Notes: generated by a model not told the origin, from the sequence alone. A stretch of DNA of 64,000 nucleotides from Pseudomonadota bacterium (GCA_027624035.1 JAQBUI010000010.1:24289-88288), one strand, 5' to 3'; shown: positions 28,158-37,378, numbered from the stretch's first letter. Numbers and translations are program-made.

Positions 28158-29926
28158 GGTGGCACACAACCCTTGAGCGAGTCGACATTGAACACCCGGT
28201 ACTTTTGAGATGTAAAGGCGGTTTCACAGGAATCAAACCCCATCGTCGCACGGCGGTTGACCACCACCCAGTCCAGACGAGCCGATGCCGCCATCGACAG
28301 AAAGTCTGCCGGGTCGTGGGCGTCATAGAATCTGCTGTATTTTTGACCAATCCAGCTTCCCGGCACCGCTGCGAGCGAATCGCTATCGCCATCCACAAGG
28401 GACAGTCGCCGGTCATATTCCAGGAAATGATCTTCCGTAAACGGGAACCCGTTGCCAAAGAAAACGCCCCTGCCGGAGAGGATCGGCAGGGCATAGCGGA
28501 TGTTGCCGAACGGCAGGATGAATACCTCGTCCGGGGCCGTGTGCTCGATCGCAAAGGCAATGAGTTCCCGGTCCAGCTGATCGATTCCACCCAGCCTGTT
28601 GGCCCGACTGTTGTACCCGACTGCCAGCCACGCGACCAGTGCTATCAGGGGCAGGACGGTCCAGACCGGAATCGATCCAAGGAGGCGGGCCGCTGCCAGC
28701 AGCCATGAGCGTGCCCGGGTCCACCGCTCCGTAGTCGTGCCGGGAAGTTTCCCGGACCACACAGCGTGGGGCCGGAACTTCCATGAAGGTACCGGCTCCA
28801 GCCTCGGCGCCGATGTCCTCACCATCATCCGTGCAAGCGGCGACAACAACAGCACCAGCGTGAAGGCTGCCAGAAACCAGGGCCCAAAGGTCATGAATCG
28901 TGCGGGCCCGAGCGCCACCACCGCCTTGACGGGCATGATCTCGACGAACACATACTGCATCAGCAGCGCGCCGGCATACGCCAACAATGCCAGCAATGCG
29001 TTTATCCAGCAGGGGTTACGGGCCCGCCACAGACTGACGGTCAACGCCATGAGCCCCACCATCACCGAACCGAACGACACCCACCAGGGGTAGCTTGTCA
29101 GGGTACCGAACGCGGCGGGCAGGTAGTGGGATGGATGACCCTCGACCACATAGATCCGCACGAATTCGGCGCTGCTGACCGGCTCCGCGGGACTGAACAC
29201 CAGGGCGACCAGCGCCGCTGCAGCAAGTGACGGGGCGAGGCCGGACAGAACCAGCCTGATATTGGGCCGCGGCGCCAAGCCCCTTACTAACAGCACAATG
29301 GCTGCTGCGCTCGTCAACAACCCCATGGCGGGATGAAAAACCGTGCCTGTGAACACCAGCATGCCGCCCACGGCGGCGAAGCGGTGCAGCAGGCAGAAAC
29401 CTGCCAGGGTCAGCAACATACCCAGATTATGGGGCGTTGGATCAAAACCAAGCGGCCGCCACCACGCGACGCTCAGCCAGGCGCCGGCATCGCCCTGCAT
29501 CAGCACCATGGCAGCCAGCGCCAGCAGGCAACCGGGCAGCGCCAGCAGCGGGGCGTCCGGCAGATGCACGCGGGTCACCCGCACCAGGAACAGGACCGCC
29601 ACCATGGGCATCAGCACCAGCATCAGTGACTTCATGATGGTCAGGCCGCCACCGAGGTCCGTCCCTGACCACAATGTCAGTTGGGCAATCAGATAGATGT
29701 AGGGCAGCCGAGGATTCGGGGTCACGCTGGTGCTCGCCAGGAAATCGTTGGCCAGGCAATCCGGGGCCAGCAGCCGACAGACCGCGGGCAGGTTGTCCAC
29801 TGCCGGCCAGGTGAGCGCTGGCGTCAGGGCGTGCTGCGCCAGTACATACAGGGATGCCGACACGGCCACCAGAGGCAGCGCCCGGTTCAACGCGGCTGAC
29901 TCTGTACCGGACAGTGCAACGTTCAC
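28154..29926 (-). CDS. Polytopic membrane protein (glycosyltransferase-like, uncharacterised)
   Basis: Many hydrophobic segments plus soluble C-terminal part; GTG at 29926 overlaps the upstream GT2 stop (GTGA); contains repeat copy E. Confidence 0.7.
   Translation of the reverse strand: MNVALSGTESAALNRALPLVAVSASLYVLAQHALTPALTWPAVDNLPAVCRLLAPDCLANDFLASTSVTPNPRLPYIYLIAQLTLWSGTDLGGGLTIMKSLMLVLMPMVAVLFLVRVTRVHLPDAPLLALPGCLLALAAMVLMQGDAGAWLSVAWWRPLGFDPTPHNLGMLLTLAGFCLLHRFAAVGGMLVFTGTVFHPAMGLLTSAAAIVLLVRGLAPRPNIRLVLSGLAPSLAAAALVALVFSPAEPVSSAEFVRIYVVEGHPSHYLPAAFGTLTSYPWWVSFGSVMVGLMALTVSLWRARNPCWINALLALLAYAGALLMQYVFVEIMPVKAVVALGPARFMTFGPWFLAAFTLVLLLSPLARMMVRTSAPRLEPVPSWKFRPHAVWSGKLPGTTTERWTRARSWLLAAARLLGSIPVWTVLPLIALVAWLAVGYNSRANRLGGIDQLDRELIAFAIEHTAPDEVFILPFGNIRYALPILSGRGVFFGNGFPFTEDHFLEYDRRLSLVDGDSDSLAAVPGSWIGQKYSRFYDAHDPADFLSMAASARLDWVVVNRRATMGFDSCETAFTSQKYRVFNVDSLKGCVPP
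28701..28788 (+). repeat. Palindromic repeat family, copy E, inside a coding sequence
   Basis: agccatgagcgtgcccgggtccaccgctccgtagtcgtgCCGGGAAgtTTCCCGGaccacacagcgtggggccggaacttccatgaagg. Confidence 0.88.
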
Positions 29927-30615
29927 AGCCGCTGCCGAAGCCGGAAGCTGAAGCTCACAGTCCGGCTGATGAACCGCCATTTTCCGCGCCAGTCAACATT
30001 CCAGTGAGACTCGCCGTGGGCCCGGTCCGCGAACAATACCGGGAAGCGATGCACCGCGAGACCAGACCGCTTTGCCAGGCAGTAGAAAAAGAGATCAAGC
30101 GAAAAGTCATCGGGTGGATCTTCGAGGGACTCATAAAAACGTCGGGGAAAGAGGTTTGGCTGGGCATTGATGTCCCATAGTGGCGTCAGCAACAGGATCG
30201 TCTCGAACAGACTCATTCCGACGGTGAACACCACATCTCCAGGCGGCCGACCGTATCGACGCCCCTTCACAAAGATGTTTTCGCCGTGAGTTTCAAACAG
30301 ATGGCATCCTGTAATGACATCAGCAGGGTCGGTCTGCAGATCAGCATGGGTCCAGCCCAGAATCTCTCCCCTCGCCGCCCCGAGGCCAGCTTTGATGCCG
30401 TGGCCATAGCCGCGGTTCTCCACCACCCGGACCAAGCGACAGCCGGGATGCTCGGGCAGCAGACGATCGAGCACCGCGCTCGTGTCATCGGTGGAGCCGT
30501 TGTCCACGATGATGACCTCTGCGTCCATGGCACCGGTTACCTCATCACATCGGGCCAGCAGCCCCGGCAGACTGGCGGCCTCGTTGTAGCAGGGAATGAC
30601 CAGCGATAACCTCAC
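29923..30615 (-). CDS. Glycosyltransferase family 2
   Basis: VRLSLVIPCYNEAASLPGLL...IIVDNGSTDDT...GWTHADLQTDP; GTG at 30615 overlaps the GtrA stop. Confidence 0.88.
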   Translation of the reverse strand: MRLSLVIPCYNEAASLPGLLARCDEVTGAMDAEVIIVDNGSTDDTSAVLDRLLPEHPGCRLVRVVENRGYGHGIKAGLGAARGEILGWTHADLQTDPADVITGCHLFETHGENIFVKGRRYGRPPGDVVFTVGMSLFETILLLTPLWDINAQPNLFPRRFYESLEDPPDDFSLDLFFYCLAKRSGLAVHRFPVLFADRAHGESHWNVDWRGKWRFISRTVSFSFRLRQRL

Positions 30616-31163
30616 GCAGCCTCCCGGAATACGAACCATTTCATGCCCGCAAAATTCAGCGTGGCGGACACCCCAGTGGCCGCAATGAAGGCCGCGGCGA
30701 CCGCCACGTCCTGGCCGATGCTGGCCAGCACAACAAGGCCCACGCCATTGATGAGGACATTGACCGCCAGCGTACCGGCATACAGCGCAATGAACCTGAC
30801 GGCACTACCCCGGGCATGCTGCCGGCCTCCAAAGGTCCAGAATCGATTGACGAAATACGCAAACACTGTGCCGGCGACAAAACCTGCCCCTTTGGCAAGG
30901 TCCACATCCGCAGCCAGCCCGATGACCAGACCACGGTAGATCATGAAGTCCACGATGACCGTCAGCGTGCCCACAATGAGAAAGATGCCCAGCTCTTTTT
31001 TCGGCAGCCTTGAGCGTGCTCGTATCAGGGGGGCCGCTGCCTGCGGCCAGAAGTTGCGTGACAGCCTTGAGCGTGCCCGCATCATGACACGCCATAGTCG
31101 TGCTGGCAGGCCTCCCGGACCGCGCGCCATGGAACAGAACTGATATGACAGCCTTCGTATCAT
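30612..31163 (-). CDS. GtrA-like membrane protein with repeat-derived N-terminal extension
   Basis: FLIVGTLTVIVDFMIYRGLV...GFVAGTVFAYFVNRFWTF...ATGVSATLNFAGMKWFVF; ATG at 31163 overlaps the upstream stop; the first ~50 codons lie in repeat copies F1/F2. Confidence 0.8.
   Translation of the reverse strand: MIRRLSYQFCSMARGPGGLPARLWRVMMRARSRLSRNFWPQAAAPLIRARSRLPKKELGIFLIVGTLTVIVDFMIYRGLVIGLAADVDLAKGAGFVAGTVFAYFVNRFWTFGGRQHARGSAVRFIALYAGTLAVNVLINGVGLVVLASIGQDVAVAAAFIAATGVSATLNFAGMKWFVFREAA
31005..31146 (+). repeat. Palindromic repeat family, copies F1 (partial, 31005-31061) and F2 (31062-31146)
   Basis: cagccttgagcgtgctcgtatcagg... and cagccttgagcgtgcccgcatcatgacacgccatagtcgtgctggcaggcctcccggaccgcgcgcc. 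Confidence 0.8.
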
Positions 31164-32830
31164 CGCGCTTTCGCCGGCAACCCGGGAACCATCGCCACGT
31201 ATCTGTGTTCAAGGTCAGCCAGTCCCGCTACAGCCAGCCGCACGTCCTGATCCAGACGATAGGGATGGCCGGCCCACTTATGAAAGCAGGACTGCCAGTA
31301 TTCGAAGGTTCGCAGTTCGTCCGGCGTACCCCAGCAGAGATAGTGTTCCACCTCGAACAGGCGGCAGCGCAAGCCGAGTGCGATCGCATCATTGATGCTG
31401 CTGTCGAGATAGAACTCACCATTGACCCTGCCATTGCGTTGCATCAGCCGGTTCACACAACGACGCAAATCCTCGCCCCTGCGAAACGTAAACGTGCCTA
31501 TGATCACCGGGTCTGACTCCGGTTCCGACAGGGGCTGCTTCACCGACACACTACGCACAACATCCCCGTTCACCACATCAATCCAGCCGTAGGACTCCGG
31601 TTTCCTTGCTGCCGCCCCATGGCCCCGCACGCCCCAGACGATCACATCCACGTCCTCATCGGACATGAGTGCCGCGAGCGCCTCCCGGTCATACAGCGCG
31701 CCGTTGTCACAGGCGCCGACGGTCACCGGACCCTCGACCCGCGAGCCCCCTGACATCAGTGCGTCCAGACCCAGCAGCGCCGTACAGGCCTGCCCCTCGG
31801 TGAGCTCGTCGATCCTTTCAACCAGCGCGCCCGGGTATCGGCTTGCCAGGATCCGGGCCACCGATTCGACACCTGGCATGTCCCTGCGTACCACAAATAC
31901 CTGGTGGTCAGCCGCGGGAAGGTCTGCAACCGCCTGCAGAATCATCGGTTCACCGGACACGGGAATCGCTGGCTTGGCCTCGGCATACCCCTCGTCCACG
32001 AACCGCTGGCCCAGACCCGCCATGGGCACGATCACGGCACCGGACGAAGGCGGCAGACGGTCCGGCGCCATGAACTTTCGAAACACGTCGGACCAGCCCC
32101 GGTATTCAGCAAGGTCCTGGGGCGTACCCCACTGCATGAAGTGCTGCAGTGGATAAACCGCAACGGGCATTTCATCGGTGAGCAGCGGCTTGTAGGCGAG
32201 GCTGACGTAGTACTCCCCGTTCACGTCCCGGCCTTCATCGATCATTCGATCGAACGCCTGCGCCATGACGCGGCCGTTCGCAAAGTAGTAGGTCCCGCTG
32301 GAAGCATACTCCGACAGGCGGTCATGGGTGAACGGCTGTTTCTCCTGGATATCCGACACCCAGCCGTCGGACTCGCGCAGGTAGGCATAGTTTGTGGTCC
32401 CGAGCGAATGAGGATGGAAACCCCTGTAGGCCGGGATGGCGCCCATACACCCACACTCAGCCACAAACGAAACAAAGTGATGCCAGTCCCAGAAGCAGGT
32501 GAAGTCGCAGTAATTCACCACCACCGGGCGGTCCTGATCGATCTGACCCATTACCTGTTGTACCGCATGCACCGGCCCCAGCTTGTGCGGCGCAATGCCC
32601 ACCACCTTGCCCGTGGGGCAGTATTGGCCCAGAACATCCGCCATTTGGTATTCCGGCGCCGCAAGATGATCGGCATTGCAGATGAACGTGAAGTCGGTCT
32701 CACCGGGAAACAGATCAATCACATGGGCGATGATGGGCTTGCCGTCCACTTCGATGAGCGGCTTGGGGACATCGTACCCGGCGCGGCGAAACCGCTCACC
32801 GAAGCCGGACATGGGGATCACAATCTGCAC
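31160..32830 (-). CDS. Tandem double-domain sugar nucleotidyltransferase
   Basis: Two N-terminal-type motifs: IVIPMSGFGERFRRAGYDVPKPLIEVDGKPII and VIVPMAGLGQRFVDEGYAEAKPAIPVSGEPMI; both halves end in (Q/C)WGTP(Q/D). Confidence 0.85.
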   Translation of the reverse strand: MQIVIPMSGFGERFRRAGYDVPKPLIEVDGKPIIAHVIDLFPGETDFTFICNADHLAAPEYQMADVLGQYCPTGKVVGIAPHKLGPVHAVQQVMGQIDQDRPVVVNYCDFTCFWDWHHFVSFVAECGCMGAIPAYRGFHPHSLGTTNYAYLRESDGWVSDIQEKQPFTHDRLSEYASSGTYYFANGRVMAQAFDRMIDEGRDVNGEYYVSLAYKPLLTDEMPVAVYPLQHFMQWGTPQDLAEYRGWSDVFRKFMAPDRLPPSSGAVIVPMAGLGQRFVDEGYAEAKPAIPVSGEPMILQAVADLPAADHQVFVVRRDMPGVESVARILASRYPGALVERIDELTEGQACTALLGLDALMSGGSRVEGPVTVGACDNGALYDREALAALMSDEDVDVIVWGVRGHGAAARKPESYGWIDVVNGDVVRSVSVKQPLSEPESDPVIIGTFTFRRGEDLRRCVNRLMQRNGRVNGEFYLDSSINDAIALGLRCRLFEVEHYLCWGTPDELRTFEYWQSCFHKWAGHPYRLDQDVRLAVAGLADLEHRYVAMVPGLPAKAR

Positions 32831-33089
32831 AATTTCTGCCGTTGTCTGAATCTGGTGACACGAGTCTAAACGATAATGGCTGCACTGGCGTCCGAACGGG
32901 CCGACCAGTGGACTTCATCAGATGCATGGCACCCGGCCGGCGTTTTCATGAAATTCCCGGTCTACACTTTGCACTCCTCCGGTACAACAAACGGCGTACC
33001 TGACACGGGCCGCTGCTGGCATTCAGGGCTCGGATTGGCGCCGGAGCATATAACTAATAGAATCGGCGTCCTACGGGAGGGAGTACAAC

Positions 33090-34268
33090 ATGGCGGATCT
33101 GCAGGCATTCAAACGGGACACGCGGGCATGGCTCGAGGAACACTGTCCACCGGGTGCCAGAGGCCCCGGGCAGGTTCATACCGGCAGCCGCAAGATCCCA
33201 CTGTCCCATCCCGACCTGCAGGTCTGGCTCGACCGCATGGCGGAGAAAGGGTGGACCACCCCCACCTGGGCACCCGAATATGGCGGTGCCGGCCTGTCCC
33301 CCGTTGAATACGTGGCGCTGCTGGAAGAAATGAAGGCGATTGGCGCACGCCCGCCGCTTATCAATCGAGGCACGCAGATGGTGGGCCCGACGATTCTTGA
33401 ATTCGGCAACGAGGAACAGAAGCGCCGCATACTGCCCATGATCGCCCGTGGCGAGGGGGCCTGGTGCCAGGGATACAGTGAACCCGGCGCAGGTTCTGAC
33501 CTTGCAAGCCTGCGCACCACGGCCGTGGAAGATGGTGACCGATATCTCATCAACGGCCAGAAGATCTGGACCTCGGACGGGCACACCTCGGAATGGATGT
33601 TCATCCTGGTCCGCACCGACCCGGACGCACCGAAACACGATGGCATCAGCTTCTTCATTCTCAGTATGGACCAGCCCGGCGTCGATCCACGGCCCATTCA
33701 ACTGATCAATGGCGGCTCACACTTCTGCGAGACGTTCTTTGACAACGCGGTCGCAGACAAGCGGGACCTGATCGGCGAACTGAACAAGGGCTGGACGGTC
33801 GGCAAACGATTGCTGCAGCACGAGCGGTCCGGCATGGAGATGCTGGTCTCCGGTGGCACAGGAAAGCGTCAGACTGGCGTGGTTGATGTGGCACGGGCTT
33901 ACTGCGGGGATGATGCCGGAGGCATCAACAGCCTCTGGCGAGACCAGGTCGCCAGCTATGAAATGAACGCCCATGCGCTGAAGCTCACCCAGAGACGGGT
34001 CGTGGAGGAGTCCACGGATGGTCAGACGCCCGGGCCCGCCACTTCCATCATGAAGGTGGTGAGCACCGACCTTGAGAAGATACAGACCGAGCTGATTGCC
34101 TCACTGCGCGGCAGCAACGGCTACGGCTGGGAAGGCGACGGATTCACCCAGGGGGAACTCGACAGCACCCGGCGCTTCCTGTCAGCCCGGGCGGCATCAA
34201 TCTACAGCGGCAGCAACGAGATTCAGCGTAACATTATCGCCAAGCGGGTACTGGGGCTTCCGGACTAG
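33090..34268 (+). CDS. Acyl-CoA dehydrogenase
   Basis: QGYSEPGAGSDLASLRTTA, INGQKIWTSDGHTSEWMFILVRTD, YSGSNEIQRNIIAKRVLGLP. Confidence 0.92.
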   Translation: MADLQAFKRDTRAWLEEHCPPGARGPGQVHTGSRKIPLSHPDLQVWLDRMAEKGWTTPTWAPEYGGAGLSPVEYVALLEEMKAIGARPPLINRGTQMVGPTILEFGNEEQKRRILPMIARGEGAWCQGYSEPGAGSDLASLRTTAVEDGDRYLINGQKIWTSDGHTSEWMFILVRTDPDAPKHDGISFFILSMDQPGVDPRPIQLINGGSHFCETFFDNAVADKRDLIGELNKGWTVGKRLLQHERSGMEMLVSGGTGKRQTGVVDVARAYCGDDAGGINSLWRDQVASYEMNAHALKLTQRRVVEESTDGQTPGPATSIMKVVSTDLEKIQTELIASLRGSNGYGWEGDGFTQGELDSTRRFLSARAASIYSGSNEIQRNIIAKRVLGLPD

Positions 34269-34325
34269 CCCGAACCATAGGTCATGACATCAGGGTGTTT
34301 GCGAGTCCGGACCACTGTGATTTGC

Positions 34326-35327
34326 TCAATGGTCCACGCACCGATTCACCTCTACCGTGGCGTGAACGATGTTGATCGAGGGTGACATCTTCTGCCGGTA
34401 AGCATCCGGGGACAGCGGATACTCGCTGACGATGGCGACATCGGCAGCATAGATGCCGTGCCCGATACGCCAGACATGCAGGTCCTCCGCCACCCGGTCG
34501 GTGCTGTCTGCTTCGATGGCGTCCCTGATCGAGGCAAGCTCGTCCACACTCACCTGGGTATCCAGCAATACCCGGGCCGAATCCCTGATCAGCGTAAACG
34601 ACCACCTCGAAACCAGCACGGCACCGACGATACCCATGGCGGGGTCCAGCCATGCCGCGCCCAGAAACTTGCCCGCCAGCAGGGCAACAATGGCCAGCAA
34701 AGACGTGAGTGCATCGGCCAGCACATGCAGGTAGGCGCCCCTCAGGTTGTGATCATGGCCGTGATCGTGATGGTCGTGATGGTCGTGATGGTCGTGATGG
34801 TCGTGATGGTCGTCAACATGCTGATGGCCATGGGACTCGTGGGGCGTCGATGCCAGTACCCAGGCACTGACCGCATTGACCACAAGACCCAGCACCGCCA
34901 CGATCAATGCCTGGTCAAACGCAATCGCCATCGGGCTGATCAGGCGCCCTACACTTTCGGTCGCCATCATCACGGCGAACCCGAGCAGCAACACGGCGCT
35001 GCCGAAACCCGCCAGGCTATTGATCTTGCCGACCCCAAAGGCAAAGCGCTCGTCTGCGGCAAGGCGCCGGGACAGTACATAGGCCAGCACCGCAATCCCC
35101 AGCGCGGTGGCATGGGACGCCATATGCAGGCCGTCAGCCAGCAGTGCCATTGACCCGGAAATCAGCCCGGTTGTGATTTCAACCACCATCATGATGGCGG
35201 TCAGAATCACGATCAGCAACGTTCGATTCTCTCCGGCCCGTTTCCTGTCCTGATCGAATACGTGGTTGTGAGTCCACTCGCTCAGTTGATCTGTATGCAC
35301 CGGGACAGTTCCCTCGTTGATTCGCAA
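34326..35327 (-). CDS. Cation diffusion facilitator (CDF) transporter
   Basis: ALLADGLHMASHATALG, His-rich loop DDHHDHHDHHDHHDHHDHGHDH, HVLADALTSLLAI. Confidence 0.92.
   Translation of the reverse strand: MRINEGTVPVHTDQLSEWTHNHVFDQDRKRAGENRTLLIVILTAIMMVVEITTGLISGSMALLADGLHMASHATALGIAVLAYVLSRRLAADERFAFGVGKINSLAGFGSAVLLLGFAVMMATESVGRLISPMAIAFDQALIVAVLGLVVNAVSAWVLASTPHESHGHQHVDDHHDHHDHHDHHDHHDHGHDHNLRGAYLHVLADALTSLLAIVALLAGKFLGAAWLDPAMGIVGAVLVSRWSFTLIRDSARVLLDTQVSVDELASIRDAIEADSTDRVAEDLHVWRIGHGIYAADVAIVSEYPLSPDAYRQKMSPSINIVHATVEVNRCVDH
34767..34811 (+). repeat. 9-bp microsatellite (gtgatggtc)x5 within the CDF gene, encoding the His/Asp loop
   Basis: Five perfect units read directly. Confidence 0.95.
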
Positions 35328-35473
35328 CGATTCTGAATAAACACACGCCGCCGGTCAATCAAACGATTGTGTCGGTATCCGGAACCGGCGCCGCGTCTTG
35401 ATGGACCGGGACGGGGGCGGATAGCGTATAATCACCCCGCGAACCCTGCAATCACCCATCCGAACTGTCCCTG

Positions 35474-36543
35474 ATGACCATCCAACCAATCCGCTGGCAC
35501 TATTGCGCCACCGTTATGCTGACTGTGTCCCTGCTGGCAATCACGCCGCCACTCCAGGCGGCCCGGGATCAGACACAGGACTGGACCCTTAACCTGTACT
35601 TCGAGAACGATCTTTTTTCGGAGACCGATCAGGACTACACCAGCGGCATTCGTGCCTCCTGGGTTTCACCGGATATCGCCGACTACCTGGATGACCCGGC
35701 GCTCCCGAAGTGGATCGAATCGGTCAACAAACGGCTGGTGTTCTTCCATCAGCGCAAGGAGGGCTTGCAGCGCAACCTCACGTTCTCACTTGGACAGACG
35801 ATCTACACGCCCAGGGACATGACCCGCACCGACCTCATTGCCGACGATCGTCCTTATGCCGCGTGGTTGTTCGCCAGCCTCGGCTATCAGACTCGAAACG
35901 ATGATCAGCTCGATCCCCTGGAAGCCCGCTTCGGCGTGGTCGGTCCGGCGGCACGGGGCAAGCAGGCCCAGGACTTCATCCACGATATACGGGGTTTTGA
36001 GAAATTCCAGGGCTGGGATCACCAGCTTCGCAATGAACCCGGGCCATCTTTATCTGGGAACACAAGCGCAAACGAACCCACCTGTACAACCCGAACTCCC
36101 GCTTTGGGTTCGACGCGATCGGCCACGCGGGCCTGGCCCTCGGGAACGTACGGACCTATCTGAACGCTGGCGCGGAACTCCGGCTGGGCTGGTCCATACC
36201 GAGCGACTTTGGCACCTCCGCGCTCCGACCCGGGGGCGATAACAGTACGCCCGCGGCGATCTGGGATCCGCGGGCCCACACGGGCCGAAGATGGGGTGCA
36301 CATGGGTTCATCGCCTTCGATGTGCGGCTGATCGGACGAGACATCTTCCTGGATGGAAACACCATCCGGGACAGCCACAGCGTGGCCAAAAAGCCCGTCA
36401 TCGCGGATGCCGCCGTGGGCTTCAGCTTCATCTATGGCGGCGCCAAGTTCTCCTATGCACAGATCTTTCGTACCAGGGAGTTCGACCTTCAGGCGCACTC
36501 TCACTCCTACGGATCATTGGCGTTCTCGTATACCTTTCGCTAG
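35474..36543 (+). pseudogene. LpxR-like (DUF2219) outer-membrane lipid A deacylase homologue, frameshifted near 36041-36046
   Basis: Frame 2: signal peptide then LNLYFENDLFSETDQDYTSGIR...WDHQLRNEPG; continues in frame 1 as IFIWEHKRKRTHLYNPNSRFGFDAIGHAGLALGNVRTYLNAGAELRLGW...FSYAQIFRTREFDLQAHSHSYGSLAFSYTF. Confidence 0.85.
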
Positions 36544-36586
36544 GGAACCTCAGAGGTTCCCCGGCACTGGCACCAGAGCGGGCTGA

Positions 36587-37378
36587 CTAACGGCCCTTGA
36601 AGTTCGCACTGCGTTTCTCCATAAACGCTGCCACACCTTCCTTGTGATCTTCCGTCTGGGCGCAGCGCAGGTGAGAAACCGCTTCCTTATCCAGCATCGT
36701 CCTGAACTCCACATGAGACGACTGATTGAGGTTTTCCTTCATCCAGCGATAGCTGACGAGGGGCCCGTTGGCAATGCGTTCCGCGATTTCGCACACCTGG
36801 TCCATGAACCCTTCCGCCGGCAGCACCCGATTGACAAGCCCGATTCGCAGCGCCTCATCGGCATCGATGATGTCTGTCAGAAAGAACAGTTCCTTCGCCT
36901 TGGATTCCCCCAGCAGCCGATTCAGTTGCCAGGTCGTGCCAAAGTCCCCGCCCAGGCCAACATTCGCAAACGCCGTACCAAACTTGCCCTTCTCTGAAGC
37001 CAGGCGAAGGTCGCAGGATGCAGCAAGGCCGAGGCCTGCCCCCATCGCATGCCCGTTGACGGCGGCAATGGTCACCTTTGGCATGCTGTGCAGCAACAGC
37101 GGAAACTCATGCCGCATCCGCTGATGTTCGACATTCTCCTCGTAGGTCATCGGCACACTGGCTCCAGCGCCACCCATGTTGGAGACATCCCCACCGGCAC
37201 AGAACGCCCTGCCGGCACCGGTCAGGACGACACAGCCTACCGCGGGGTCGGTTACGGCTTCCTTCAGACGCTCGATGGCGGGGATGCTCATGGTATCGCC
37301 GATCGGATTCAGTTTATCTGGCTTGTTGAGGGTGATGGTCAGCACCTTGTTGTGGAGGTCGAACAGAATGTCGCTCAT
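36587..37378 (-). CDS. Enoyl-CoA hydratase/isomerase family
   Basis: VVLTGAGRAFCAGGDVSNM, AAVNGHAMGAGLGLAASCDLRLAS. Confidence 0.92.
   Translation of the reverse strand: MSDILFDLHNKVLTITLNKPDKLNPIGDTMSIPAIERLKEAVTDPAVGCVVLTGAGRAFCAGGDVSNMGGAGASVPMTYEENVEHQRMRHEFPLLLHSMPKVTIAAVNGHAMGAGLGLAASCDLRLASEKGKFGTAFANVGLGGDFGTTWQLNRLLGESKAKELFFLTDIIDADEALRIGLVNRVLPAEGFMDQVCEIAERIANGPLVSYRWMKENLNQSSHVEFRTMLDKEAVSHLRCAQTEDHKEGVAAFMEKRSANFKGR

Noticed and set aside
22594-32830. Interpretation of the operon as a phage-defence island
   Set aside because: All recognisable parts are glycan/metabolite enzymes and membrane transferases; no nuclease, helicase or toxin module inside it.
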